Shown: positions 8,673 through 16,363 of the stretch, one piece after another
Numbering within the stretch: the stretch's first letter is position 1
Layout of the letters: each line of letters begins with the position of its first letter
Origin: an uncultured Clostridium sp.
Lineage (GTDB): Bacteria > Bacillota > Clostridia > Oscillospirales > Oscillospiraceae
DNA length: 40,153 bases
Assembly (NCBI GenBank): GCA_904420465.1
Contig: CAJFVL010000010.1
Span: forward strand, 1 to 40,153
Direction: 5' to 3'
Made by a program: the position numbers and the translations under genes
The notes under the pieces: model-generated
What the model saw: the letters and a program-made list of their open reading frames with translations, nothing else
Database searches by the model: none
Told to the model about the DNA's origin: nothing

Positions 8673-8783
8673 AGATCAATTCTCCTTCTGTTCGGACCTT
8701 GAGTCCGGTGTTTTTTGTCTTGACATGAAGGTTTGACGCAGAGGGGGGAAAAAGGTTCCCTGATTCGCCAAAAAATTTTATTG

Positions 8784-9329
8784 TCAGACCGGCTCGGCCC
8801 AGATCACCTGATTTCCGGCGTGCTCCTTGCGGCCAGGGAAGAGGGGACCGTCAGGCAGGCCCAGAGCCAGGGAGCAGCAGACCTGCTCCTCCTCCGCCAG
8901 ACCCAGAGGGGAGAGCAGAGCCCGGAAATCGGGGTCGCCGTCCAGATAGAAGGGCTGGTTGATCCAGCAGGACCCCACCCCCATGGCACAGGCGGCCAGC
9001 ATCATGTTCTCCATGGCGCAGGCCGCGTCCTGGAAAGCACAGTTGTTGCTCCTGCGGTTGGTCACCAGAATCAGGACAGGGGCGCCGTAGGTGCAGTCCT
9101 TGCCGGCAAAGCGCTCCAGCTTGGCGCTCACCATCCGGGAGATGTTCTGAAGCAGATCCCGGTCCGTAAGGACATAGAAGCGGTTGGCCTGCTGGTTCAT
9201 GGAGCTGGGGGCGTACCGCCCCGCCTCCAGAATGGCGGCCAGGGTGGGGCGGTCGGGAGCCTGGGGCAGAAACTTCCGGCAGCTGCGCCGGTCCAGAATC
9301 AGGTTGAGCAGTTCCTTGTTGTGTTCCAT
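8784..9329 (-). CDS. Nitroreductase-family flavoprotein
   Basis: 181 aa, short for the family but complete. The N-terminal RRSCRKF stretch (FMN phosphate-binding arginines), the GRYAPSSMNQQ segment and the C-terminal GxxLGLPDG-like end are those of the FMN-dependent nitroreductase superfamily, which reduces quinones, nitro compounds or related electrophiles with NAD(P)H. Substrate cannot be predicted. Start ATG at 9329 has AAAGGAG upstream, and an extended -10 promoter (9465-9473) lies about 135 bp further. Probably monocistronic. Confidence 0.9.
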   Translation of the reverse strand: MEHNKELLNLILDRRSCRKFLPQAPDRPTLAAILEAGRYAPSSMNQQANRFYVLTDRDLLQNISRMVSAKLERFAGKDCTYGAPVLILVTNRRSNNCAFQDAACAMENMMLAACAMGVGSCWINQPFYLDGDPDFRALLSPLGLAEEEQVCCSLALGLPDGPLFPGRKEHAGNQVIWAEPV

Positions 9330-9464
9330 GACAGAAAGCTCCTTTCAAAACATGTCAAAATCGCAGTTCAGGACAGAGAAAATGTGCTCCGAATCGCGTT
9401 TCGTTGAAGGACAGCGCGGCTGGACGGCCCCAATTTCTCCGCTGCAGCCGGCTGAGCAGACCTT

Positions 9465-9473
9465 ATTATAGCA
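9465..9473 (-). promoter_or_regulatory. Extended -10 promoter for the nitroreductase gene
   Basis: On the minus strand the sequence reads TGCTATAAT: a perfect -10 with the TGn extension. No good -35 is seen at 16-18 bp. It lies just downstream of the terminator of the preceding minus-strand gene. Confidence 0.6.
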
Positions 9474-9482
9474 CGGACAGCC

Positions 9483-9548
9483 AGAAAAGAACAGGGCCTT
9501 TTCCGCCTGTCCGGGCCGCGGGAGCGGGGACAGAGGGGAAAAGGTCCT
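9483..9548 (-). terminator. Terminator of the YiiX-like gene
   Basis: Two nested stems: AGGGCCTTTTCC (9493-9504) pairs with 9537-9548 with one mismatch, and CTGTCC (9507-9512) pairs with GGACAG (9528-9533). On the minus strand a TTCTTTTC tail follows. Confidence 0.65.
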
Positions 9549-9592
9549 GCTGGCTGGATCTGAACGAAATCAGGGAGGCGGAAGGTGCCGCC

Positions 9593-10138
9593 TCATGCCG
9601 CCGAGCCGGCGGAGATGGCGCCCACCGGCCCGCGGTGGACGGGGCGCAGGCCGTCCACACCGCACAGGTCGGCGGGACGAAGCAGCGCCGGCTCCTTGGG
9701 AAGCGCGGCCGCGCCGCTGCCCTGAAGCAGCTCGGCCACAAACTGGGAGCAGAAGTAGTGGCGGCTGCGGCGGAGGGGGAGGTTGAAAAAGCAGGCCAGG
9801 GTGCCCAGCACGCTGTAATGGTATTCCTCCCGCTGGGCATACATCAGGGAGAGGCGGCGGCGCAGCCGGCGGTAGGTCTCCTGAGAGACGGTCAGCTCAT
9901 ACAGGCAGCAGGGGACCTCCCGCCGTTTTTCCCGGACCTCCGGCCCCACCCGCTCCTCCACCAGTCCGGCGGGGAGGGCGAAGTGCTCATACTTCCGGGC
10001 GAAGCTGTAAAAGGGCCCCTGCGGGCCGTCCAGGCCGATGGAGGCATGGGTGTAGCTGTCCTGGGTGGCCAGGTGGATCAGCCGGGAAAACCAAGTGTCG
10101 GAGCGGGTGAGCAGAATATAGACGGTTGGTTGGTCCAT
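9593..10138 (-). CDS. YiiX/YebB-like papain-fold (NlpC/P60-related) hydrolase
   Basis: 181 aa from ATG 10138. An in-frame TTG at 10156 would add six residues, but that stretch is the ribosome binding site itself (AGGGAGG, 8 nt before the ATG), so the later start is chosen. The family has a circularly permuted papain fold: the His of DSYTHASIGLDG (H31) precedes the Cys of SRHYFCSQFVAELL (C130), and both are present. Members are amidases or peptidases of lipids or peptides; the substrate is unknown here. No signal peptide is seen. It ends 264 bp before the nitroreductase gene, with its own terminator. Confidence 0.82.
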   Translation of the reverse strand: MDQPTVYILLTRSDTWFSRLIHLATQDSYTHASIGLDGPQGPFYSFARKYEHFALPAGLVEERVGPEVREKRREVPCCLYELTVSQETYRRLRRRLSLMYAQREEYHYSVLGTLACFFNLPLRRSRHYFCSQFVAELLQGSGAAALPKEPALLRPADLCGVDGLRPVHRGPVGAISAGSAA

Positions 10139-10301
10139 CTTTCGCGCCTCCCTCAATCAGGATGGACTCATGATACCAGAGGTCCTCTAAATCCTGCTGA
10201 AGAGAAGATTAAGATTTTCCTAAAATTTATGAAAAAACGCGGAGGAGATTGCTCCGGGCGGAATTGCGGGTGGCAAAAATCTGAGGCTTGTGCTATTCTA
10301 A

Positions 10302-10375
10302 CCTATTTATGGTATGCTCCCTTTGCTTTTTGGATGGCGCGGCAGTTGTTGAAATCCTATCATACCATAAATAGG
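10302..10375. repeat. 15-bp perfect inverted repeat, 44-bp spacer
   Basis: Arms CCTATTTATGGTATG (10302-10316) and CATACCATAAATAGG (10361-10375). The right arm ends 7 bp before the -35 of the smc promoter. It could be a paired operator for the divergent genes or the terminal repeats of a 74-bp MITE-like element; no target-site duplication is obvious. Confidence 0.75.
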
Positions 10376-10382
10376 CTGAATC

Positions 10383-10411
10383 TTGAAAAACAGCATCTGA
10401 TATGTTACAAT
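10383..10411 (+). promoter_or_regulatory. Sigma-A promoter upstream of smc
   Basis: TTGAAA (10383-10388), 17-bp spacer, TACAAT (10406-10411). It would give a transcript starting near 10418 with a ~200-nt untranslated leader. Confidence 0.7.
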
Positions 10412-10621
10412 AAAATGCTATATTAGGTTCTGCGGTTTGAAAGGAAAGATCGAACTCGCACAGGTTACACCGTTTGACGCAGCTGGCGCCGGTTTGAACC
10501 GCGGTATACACCGATGCATTGGTAAGGCATAGAGCATGATGAGGGGTTATGTAAGCACAAAAAGCCTGGAACCCCTTGAAATAAAGGGGATAAAAGGTTA
10601 TGGAAAGAAAGAAGGGTGCTT

Positions 10622-13600
10622 ATGTACCTTAAAGCATTGGAGATTCAGGGCTTCAAGTCCTTTCCCGACAAGACGGTGCTCACCTTCGGCGAGGATATCA
10701 CCGCCATCGTGGGCCCCAACGGGTCGGGCAAATCCAATATCTCCGACGCCATCCGCTGGGTGATGGGGGAGCAGTCCACCCGGGCCCTGCGGGGGGGCAA
10801 GATGGAGGACGTTATCTTCGGCGGCACCGCCAAGCGCCGCCAGACGGGGTATGCCGAGGTCTCCCTGGTGCTGGACAACACCTCTCACATCTTCGACATG
10901 GAGGAGTCGGAGGTGATGGTCACCCGGCGGTACTACCGCTCGGGGGAGAGCGAATACTATATCAACCGCCGCTCGGTGCGCCTCAAGGACGTCAACGAGC
11001 TGTTCATGGACACCGGCCTGGGCCGGGAGGGCTACTCCATCATCGGCCAGGGCAGGATTGACGAGATCTTGTCCGTCAAGTCGGCCGACCGCCGGGAGGT
11101 CTTTGAGGAGGCCGCCGGCATCTCCCGCTACCGCCACCGGAAGGAGGAGGCGGAGCGCCGCCTGGAGCGCACCGACGAGAACCTGCTGCGGGTCAACGAC
11201 AAGATTGCCGAGCTGGAGCTGCAGGTGGAACCCCTGCGGGAGCAGAGCGAGAAGGCCAAAAAGTACCTGGTCCTCCGGGACGAGCTGCGGGGGCTGGAGA
11301 TCTCGGTCTGGCTGGACACCCTGGAGCGGCTGCGGGCCAACAGCATCAAGCTGGAGGCCGACTATCAGGAGGCCGCCCGCCAACGGGAGGAGGTCAAAGA
11401 CGCCCAGGAGCGCGCCTATGCCGCGGCCGAGGCCTATTCCGCCCAGATGCGGGAGAAGGACGTGGAGGCCGACCGCCTGCGCTTTGAGATGCAGGGAAAG
11501 CAGGCCCGGGCCAACGAGCTGGAATCGGCCATCGCTGTGCTGAAAACCAGCATCCAGCACAACCTGGAGTCGGCCCGGCGAATCCAGGCCGACCTGGAGC
11601 AGCAGGAGGGGCGGGAGGGCTCCCTCGCCGCCCAGATCGTCCAGCGCCGCACCCGCCTGGAGGAGATTGAGGGCCAGCTGGCCCAGGCCCGGACAGACCT
11701 GGAGGTCAGGCAGCGTGAGGCAGAGCAGGCCGCCCGCTCGGCGGGCACCCTGGCCAGGGAGCTGGAGGAGCTGCGGGATCAGGAGGCGCTGAAAACCGCC
11801 GACGCCGCCGAGGCCAAGGCCCTGCTCTCCGCCCTGGCCGCCGCCGCCCAGGAGGTGCTGGACCGGGACGAGGGGGTGCGCCGGGAGCTGTCCCAGCTGG
11901 AGGAGCGGCTGGAGGAGGCTGTCAAGGAGTCCAAAGCCGCCCGGAAGGAGCTGGAGGAGGCCCGGGAGGAGCGGGACGCCGCCCAGAACGTCATCAGCGG
12001 CTATACCCTGCGCGCGGAGTCCCGCAGGAAGAAGGCCGAGCAGTTGAAGGACCGCCGGATGAAGCTGCAGATGGAGGAGAAGGCCCTCGCCGACCGCATC
12101 CACATGCTCGCCGAGATGGAGAAGCTCCACGAGGGCTACTCCAAGGCGGTGAAGCTGGTGATGGGGGAGGCCCAGCGGGGGAGCCTCCAGCACATCCACG
12201 GCCCGGTGGCCGACCTGCTGAAGGTGCCCGACCAGTACACCGTGGCCATCGAGACCGCCCTGGGGGGCGCCATGCAGAACCTGGTGGTGGACCGGGAGGA
12301 GGACGGCAAGGCGGTCATCCAGTACCTGAAGCGCCGGGACGGGGGCCGGGCCACCATTCTGCCCCTCAGTTCCATCCGCCCCGCCTCCCTGCGGGAGGGG
12401 GACCGGCTGTCCCGGGAGCCCGGCTTTGTGGGCATCGGGGACCAGCTCATCTCCTTTGACCCAAAATATCAAGATATTTTTTCCAACCTGCTGGGCCGGG
12501 TGGCCGTCATGGAGGACCTGGACGCGGCCATCGCCGCCGCCCGGAAGTACGGCTATTCCTTCCGTATCGTCACCCTGGACGGGCAGGTCCTGAACCCCGG
12601 CGGCTCCATGACTGGCGGCTCCGCCAGCCGCAGCGCCGGCATCCTCAGCCGGGCCAACGAGCTGGAGCGGCTGCGGGAGCAGGTGAAGGGAGTACAGGAC
12701 CAGTCCCGGCAGGCGGCCGCGGAGCTGGCCGAGGCGGAGCGGGAGGCCACTGCCGCCGCCTACCAGCTGGAGACCGCCCAGAGCCAGCTGCGGGAGTGGG
12801 AGAACGCCATCCTGAAGGCGGAGGCCCAGTCGGACCACTGCCGCAGCGTGGTGGAGTCCCTGGAGGGCCAGCGGGAGGCCCAGCAGGAGGAGCTGGAGCA
12901 GCTGAAGGCCCGCTCCGCCCAGATTGAGACAGACACCCAGAGCGCCCGGGCCCGCATCCAGGAGCTGGAGGGCTCTGCCGCCGCCCTGAAGAGCGAGGCG
13001 GAGGGGAAGGCCCGGGGCCAGACCGACCTGCAGGAGCGCTCCGCCCGCATCGCGGGGGAGGCGGCCGAGCTCACCGCCTCTCTGGCCGCCCTGGAGGCGG
13101 AGCGGGACGCCACCCGCTCCGGCCTGGCCGAGCTGGAGGACCTGAAGGCCAGCATGGCCGGGGACCGGGACCAGAGCCTGGCCCTGATGGCGGGCTACCA
13201 GGAAAAGAACCAGGGCTTCACCCGGGAGATCGGGGAGAAGGAGAACGCCCTGGCCGCCCTCCGGGGCCAGCAGCAGGAGCAGGAGCAGAGCATTGCCCGG
13301 CTGAACCAGGAGAAGCTGGAGCTGGAGGGAGAGCGGGTCAAGGCCACCCGGGAGAGCCAGAGCCGCAACGAGGAGCTGCTGCGCATCGAGGGGGAGGTCT
13401 CCCGCCTGGAGCAGCGGAAGGTGTCCGCCTCCATGGAGGAGAAGCAGCTGCTGGACAAGCTGTGGGAGACCTACGAGCTGTCCCACGAGGCCGCCAGGCA
13501 GCAGCGGGTGGAGATCGAGTCGGTGCCCAAGGCCAGCCGCCGCATCGCAGAGCTGAAAAAGAACATCTCCGCCCTGGGAAATGTAAACGTGGGGGCCATT

Positions 13601-14194
13601 GAGGAGTTCCAGCGGGTCAACGAGCGGTACACCTACCTCACCGACCAGCGGGACGACGTGGAGAAGGCCAAAAAGGAGCTGGAGGAGGTCATCGCCCAAA
13701 TCACCGGGGAGATGAAAACCATCTTCGCCCGGGAGTTCCAGAATATCAACGAGTCCTTTCAGCAGACCTTCCAGGAGCTGTTCGGCGGGGGCAAGGCCGC
13801 CCTGGAGCTGGAGGACCCGGAGGACATCCTCAACTGCGGCATCGAGATCCGCGTCCAGCCCCCGGGCAAGGCGCTGAAGGTGCTCTCCCTCCTCTCCGGC
13901 GGGGAGAAGGCCTTTGTGGCAATCGCCCTGTACTTCGCTATTTTAAAGGTGCGGCCCACCCCATTCGTGGTTATGGACGAGATCGAGGCCGCCCTGGATG
14001 ACAACAACGTGGTCCGCTTCGCCCGCTATATGCGCTCCATGGCCGACAAGACCCAGTTTATCGTCATCACCCACCGCCGGGGCACCATGGAGGAGGCTGA
14101 CGTTCTCTACGGCGTCACCATGCAGGAACAAGGCGTGTCCAGGATGCTCACCATCAACCTGAACGATGTGGAGAAAGAGCTGAATATCCGGTAA
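10622..14194 (+). CDS. smc: Chromosome segregation ATPase SMC
   Basis: 1190 aa, full length for bacterial SMC, the condensin-like ATPase that organises and segregates the chromosome with ScpA and ScpB (not in this window). Walker A GPNGSGKS at 31-38; Gln-loop region; long coiled coil (about 170-500); hinge (about 515-675, beginning HIHGPVADLL and including TLDGQVLNPGGSMTGG); returning coiled coil (about 680-1010); ABC signature LLSGGEKA near 1090; Walker B PFVVMDEIEAALDD near 1115. Start: ATG 10622 sits 5-6 nt after AGAAGGG; a GTG six bases earlier overlaps that site and is less likely. It heads the run of housekeeping genes reaching ftsY, a classic Firmicute pairing (usually rnc-smc-ftsY; rnc is not here). 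Confidence 0.97.
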   Translation: MYLKALEIQGFKSFPDKTVLTFGEDITAIVGPNGSGKSNISDAIRWVMGEQSTRALRGGKMEDVIFGGTAKRRQTGYAEVSLVLDNTSHIFDMEESEVMVTRRYYRSGESEYYINRRSVRLKDVNELFMDTGLGREGYSIIGQGRIDEILSVKSADRREVFEEAAGISRYRHRKEEAERRLERTDENLLRVNDKIAELELQVEPLREQSEKAKKYLVLRDELRGLEISVWLDTLERLRANSIKLEADYQEAARQREEVKDAQERAYAAAEAYSAQMREKDVEADRLRFEMQGKQARANELESAIAVLKTSIQHNLESARRIQADLEQQEGREGSLAAQIVQRRTRLEEIEGQLAQARTDLEVRQREAEQAARSAGTLARELEELRDQEALKTADAAEAKALLSALAAAAQEVLDRDEGVRRELSQLEERLEEAVKESKAARKELEEAREERDAAQNVISGYTLRAESRRKKAEQLKDRRMKLQMEEKALADRIHMLAEMEKLHEGYSKAVKLVMGEAQRGSLQHIHGPVADLLKVPDQYTVAIETALGGAMQNLVVDREEDGKAVIQYLKRRDGGRATILPLSSIRPASLREGDRLSREPGFVGIGDQLISFDPKYQDIFSNLLGRVAVMEDLDAAIAAARKYGYSFRIVTLDGQVLNPGGSMTGGSASRSAGILSRANELERLREQVKGVQDQSRQAAAELAEAEREATAAAYQLETAQSQLREWENAILKAEAQSDHCRSVVESLEGQREAQQEELEQLKARSAQIETDTQSARARIQELEGSAAALKSEAEGKARGQTDLQERSARIAGEAAELTASLAALEAERDATRSGLAELEDLKASMAGDRDQSLALMAGYQEKNQGFTREIGEKENALAALRGQQQEQEQSIARLNQEKLELEGERVKATRESQSRNEELLRIEGEVSRLEQRKVSASMEEKQLLDKLWETYELSHEAARQQRVEIESVPKASRRIAELKKNISALGNVNVGAIEEFQRVNERYTYLTDQRDDVEKAKKELEEVIAQITGEMKTIFAREFQNINESFQQTFQELFGGGKAALELEDPEDILNCGIEIRVQPPGKALKVLSLLSGGEKAFVAIALYFAILKVRPTPFVVMDEIEAALDDNNVVRFARYMRSMADKTQFIVITHRRGTMEEADVLYGVTMQEQGVSRMLTINLNDVEKELNIR

Positions 14195-14212
14195 GGCGGG
14201 CGGATGAAGAAT

Positions 14213-14583
14213 TGAAGGGAAGCTCCAAGGAGGAAACACATTCGCCTGAAAAATTACGATTACAGCCAGCCGGGAGCTTATTTTGTCACCGTCTGCACCG
14301 AAGGACGGCGAGAGTTGTTCCCTTTTACCGTAGGGACGGCCACATGGGGCCGCCCCTACAGGAAGCCGTTGGCTGGTACAAGGCCATGATGACAAATCAA
14401 TATATACAGAGCGTAAAAGCGGGGGAATTGCCCCCATTTGAAAAACGACTTTGGCAGCGGGGCTACTACGACCACATCATCCGGGATGACAACGACTTTC
14501 TGGCCTGCTGGACCTGCATTGACCAAAACTCCGCCCGGTGGGCGGAGGACGAATATGCTCCGGCGGGCCGGGCGGAGGGATGA
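14213..14583 (+). pseudogene. Broken REP-associated tyrosine transposase (RAYT, Y1_Tnp)
   Basis: Two pieces of a RAYT are recognisable in different frames. The N-terminal piece (from about 14228, frame starting 14222) reads RRKHIRLKNYDYSQPGAYFV..., the family's N-terminus. The C-terminal piece (about 14370-14583, frame +1 of 14212) reads WQRGYYDHIIRDDNDF and ARWAEDEYAP, the family's C-terminus. The middle with the His-x-His metal motif is missing, and a REP palindrome (14330-14359) sits at the break. The gene cannot make an active Y1 HUH transposase. It lies 20 bp after smc, and the end touches the next small gene. Intact RAYTs mobilise REP elements, several of which occur in the next 5 kb. 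Confidence 0.85.
14330..14359. repeat. REP palindrome inside the RAYT relic
   Basis: GTAGGGACGGCC (14330-14341), 6-nt loop, GGCCGCCCCTAC (14348-14359): 11 of 12 pairs. The core matches, in reverse complement, the REP-like palindrome at 18938-18960 (about 19 of 22 bases). Confidence 0.75.
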
Positions 14584-14586
14584 GGC

Positions 14587-14871
14587 ATGAACGAGAAAAA
14601 GAAACGAAACTGGCTGACCATTGCGGGACTGATCGCTTTGATTATTGTCCTGTGCGCCTGTGTGGAGCTGCTTTTCACGGGGCTGGGAATGGTCATTCCG
14701 AACAGCGGACAGGCGGCTCAGGGAAGTCAGCCCCCCGCCCAGAGCCAGCAGGTCCAGCCCTCCGCCGGGACGGAGGCCCCCGCCTTCTGTCCCTTCTGCG
14801 GGGAGAGGCTGCCCTCCTTCTTCCAGTGGGGCCAGTACTGCCCCTGGTGCGGGGAGCAGGTAGACCCGTAA
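14587..14871 (+). CDS. Small membrane protein with C-terminal zinc ribbon
   Basis: 94 aa. One membrane segment (about 9-33), a Gln/Pro/Ser-rich linker (about 40-62), then a zinc ribbon with two knuckles, CPFCG and CPWCG (about residues 68-92). The ribbon would face the cytoplasm or exterior depending on orientation; the short basic N-terminus (MNEKKKRN) favours an inside N-terminus and an outside ribbon. It starts 3 bp after the end of the RAYT relic and is followed 15 bp later by a second zinc-ribbon gene. Function unknown. No paralogy to ftsY or smc is evident. Confidence 0.8.
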   Translation: MNEKKKRNWLTIAGLIALIIVLCACVELLFTGLGMVIPNSGQAAQGSQPPAQSQQVQPSAGTEAPAFCPFCGERLPSFFQWGQYCPWCGEQVDP

Positions 14872-14886
14872 ATTGAGAGGAATATC

Positions 14887-15192
14887 ATGGAAAAGACAAT
14901 GAAGTGCCTGCGCTGCGGCCAGCCGATGGAATTCGTCATGCGGGAAAACATACAGCTAGGAAAGACCGGGTGGGTCACCGGGGATTGGGGCAATCTGCTG
15001 GCGGGCGGGCTGGATGTGGCCGTCCTCCAGTGTCCCGGCTGTGGAAAGCTGGAGTTTTTCAGAGGGGACTTTGCGCTGGAGGGGCGCTCTGAGGAGACGC
15101 TGGCGCAGGTGACCTGCTCCCAGTGCGGCGTCCGCTACGATTTCGACTATCCCAAGTGTCCGGTGTGCGGCACGAAAAATCCCATTTTTTAA
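14887..15192 (+). CDS. Small double zinc-ribbon protein
   Basis: 101 aa with four Cys pairs: CLRCG near residue 8, CPGCG near 49, CSQCG near 77 and CPVCG near 92, i.e. two probable zinc ribbons joined by a middle segment rich in Gly, Leu and Asp. No membrane segment. Such proteins may bind nucleic acids or protein partners, but the exact role is unknown. RBS GAGAGGAA precedes ATG 14887. It ends 16 bp before ftsY and is probably translated from the same message. Confidence 0.82.
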   Translation: MEKTMKCLRCGQPMEFVMRENIQLGKTGWVTGDWGNLLAGGLDVAVLQCPGCGKLEFFRGDFALEGRSEETLAQVTCSQCGVRYDFDYPKCPVCGTKNPIF

Positions 15193-15208
15193 GGAAGGAA
15201 TAACACCC

Positions 15209-16078
15209 ATGGGTTTCTTTGACAAGCTGAAAAAGATCAACATTTTCGCCTCCTTCGGCTCAGAGCTGAACGATGACTTCTACGACGAGCTGGAGGAGTC
15301 CCTGATCCTGGCGGATACGGGGATGGACGTGACGCTGGAGCTGGTGGCCGAGCTGCGCCGCCGGGTAAAGGCGGAGGGGATCAAAACCCTGGAGGACGCC
15401 CGCTCCTGCATGTGCCGCGTCATCGCCGACGCCATGAGCGTGGGGGAGCCGGGGCTGGACCTGTCCACCCGCCCCTCGGTGGTGCTGTTCATCGGGGTGA
15501 ACGGGGTGGGAAAGACCACCACCATCGGCAAGATCGGCGCCCAGCTGCGCCACGAGGGGAAAAAGGTCCTGTTCTGCGCGGCAGATACCTTCCGGGCCGC
15601 CGCCGCCGAGCAGCTCACCATCTGGTCCGACCGGGCGGGTGTGGACATCGTCAAGCAGCACGAGGGGGCCGACCCCGCCGCCGTGGTCTTTGACGCCATG
15701 AGCGCCGCCAGGGCCCGGGGCACCGACGCGGTGCTGGTGGACACCGCCGGACGGCTGCACAACAAGCAGAACCTGATGAACGAGCTGAACAAGATCTCCC
15801 GGGTCATCGACCGGGAGGGCCCGGGCTGCGCCCGGGAGACCCTGCTGGTGCTGGACGCCACCACCGGACAGAACGGCCTGGTCCAGGCCCGGCAGTTCCG
15901 GGAGGCCGCCGGCATCACCGGCATCGTCCTGACCAAGCTGGACGGCACCGCCAAGGGGGGCATCGCCATCGCCATCGCCCGGGAGCTGGGGGTGCCTGTC
16001 AAGTACGCCGGCGTGGGCGAGGGCGTGGACGACCTGAAGCTCTTCGACCCCATGGAGTTTGCCCAGGCGCTGATCTGA
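15209..16078 (+). CDS. ftsY: Signal recognition particle receptor FtsY
   Basis: 289 aa: the NG GTPase core with a very short N-terminal extension, lacking the acidic A domain of E. coli. G1 loop GVNGVGKTTT at about 96-105, DTFRAAAAEQL (G2/G3 region), DTAGRLH (G3), TKLDGTAKGG (G4) and the C-terminal GVGEGVDDLKLFDP closing motif. It receives SRP-bound ribosomes at the membrane for co-translational targeting. ATG 15209 is preceded by AAGGAAGG. Its last 58 bases are repeated 225 bp downstream (16246-16303), and part of the tail is also present inverted (16101-16116); the coding sequence itself is intact. Confidence 0.97.
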   Translation: MGFFDKLKKINIFASFGSELNDDFYDELEESLILADTGMDVTLELVAELRRRVKAEGIKTLEDARSCMCRVIADAMSVGEPGLDLSTRPSVVLFIGVNGVGKTTTIGKIGAQLRHEGKKVLFCAADTFRAAAAEQLTIWSDRAGVDIVKQHEGADPAAVVFDAMSAARARGTDAVLVDTAGRLHNKQNLMNELNKISRVIDREGPGCARETLLVLDATTGQNGLVQARQFREAAGITGIVLTKLDGTAKGGIAIAIARELGVPVKYAGVGEGVDDLKLFDPMEFAQALI

Positions 16079-16100
16079 CGGACGATACAGAGAAGGTGTG

Positions 16101-16259
16101 GGCCGTCCACGCCCTCAGCCGCCGGAGACGGCCCGGCGCTTGCGCCGTCCAAGCGTTTTGCCGGAGGCAAAACCTTGCCGCAGGGCGGATTTACTCCGCC
16201 CGAGGATTTGAATGAAATGGGTCCCCAAACAAACGAAGTTTGTTTGGGTGTGGATGACC
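16101..16259. repeat. Hairpin cassette with ftsY-derived ends (copy A, ~159 bp)
   Basis: Left end GGCCGTCCACGCCCTC (16101-16116) is the inverse of ftsY 16019-16034 (15 of 16). Right end 16246-16259 is a direct copy of the same ftsY region, so the two ends can pair (13 of 14 including 2 wobbles). Inside are tight hairpins: CGGCGC/GCGCCG near 16134-16147, GTTTTGCC/GGCAAAAC (16155-16173), GGGCGGA/TCCGCCC (16183-16201) and CAAACAAAC/GTTTGTTTG (16226-16247). The core shares GCCGGAGGC, GCAGGGCG-ATT-CGCCCGAG-AT and GGG.CCCC with the cassette after yhbY. Confidence 0.8.
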
Positions 16260-16303
16260 TGAAGCCCTTCGACCCCATGGAGTTTGCCCAGGCGCTGATC
16301 TGA
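16246..16303 (+). repeat. Direct duplicate of the ftsY 3' end
   Basis: 58 bases matching 16021-16078 with 3 mismatches, ending exactly at the TGA stop. It has no start codon or ribosome binding site of its own and codes for only a fragment of the FtsY C-terminus. Confidence 0.92.
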
Positions 16304-16309
16304 GAGCGA

Positions 16310-16337
16310 AATGCAGAATGCAGAAGGCAGAATGCAG
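16310..16337. repeat. Tandem heptamer AATGCAG
   Basis: Four units: AATGCAG, AATGCAG, AAGGCAG, AATGCAG, then decaying copies (AATAAGG, AATGAG). It directly precedes the REP pair. Confidence 0.75.
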
Positions 16338-16363
16338 AATAAGGAATGAGAAATTGCCGTTCC

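Larger units (their letters stand above)
10139..10621. other. Gene-free region upstream of smc with inverted repeat and structured leader
   Basis: This divergent spacer is AT-rich compared with the rest. It holds a 15-bp perfect inverted repeat (10302-10316/10361-10375), a promoter (10383-10411) and a leader of about 200 nt before smc. The leader has several possible stems: GCGGTT (10432-10437) with AACCGC (10497-10502), CGGTT/AACCG around 10490-10501, and CCCCTT/AAGGGG near 10572-10589. TACACCG occurs twice (10466, 10507). It matches no riboswitch or RNA I can name (T-box, SAM, TPP, cobalamin, c-di-GMP, SRP RNA and tmRNA signatures are absent). Confidence 0.5.

Noticed and set aside
10441-10515. 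A tRNA gene in the smc leader (GGTTTGAACC resembles a T-arm)
   Set aside because: No acceptor stem, D-arm or anticodon arm can be drawn around it.
10598-13699. A 1033-codon open frame antisense to smc
   Set aside because: High-GC coding DNA leaves the opposite strand open; its translation is Leu/Gly/Pro/Gln-rich low complexity with no family motif, and smc is certain.
16101-16259. Retron msr-msd RNA
   Set aside because: Inverted ends and hairpins are reminiscent, but there is no adjacent reverse transcriptase and the ends are gene-derived.
16246-16303. Integrative element attachment sites flanking a lost island at ftsY
   Set aside because: Direct repeats at a gene's 3' end would fit, but the inverted copy, the tiny insert and the related core at yhbY are not explained by site-specific integration.
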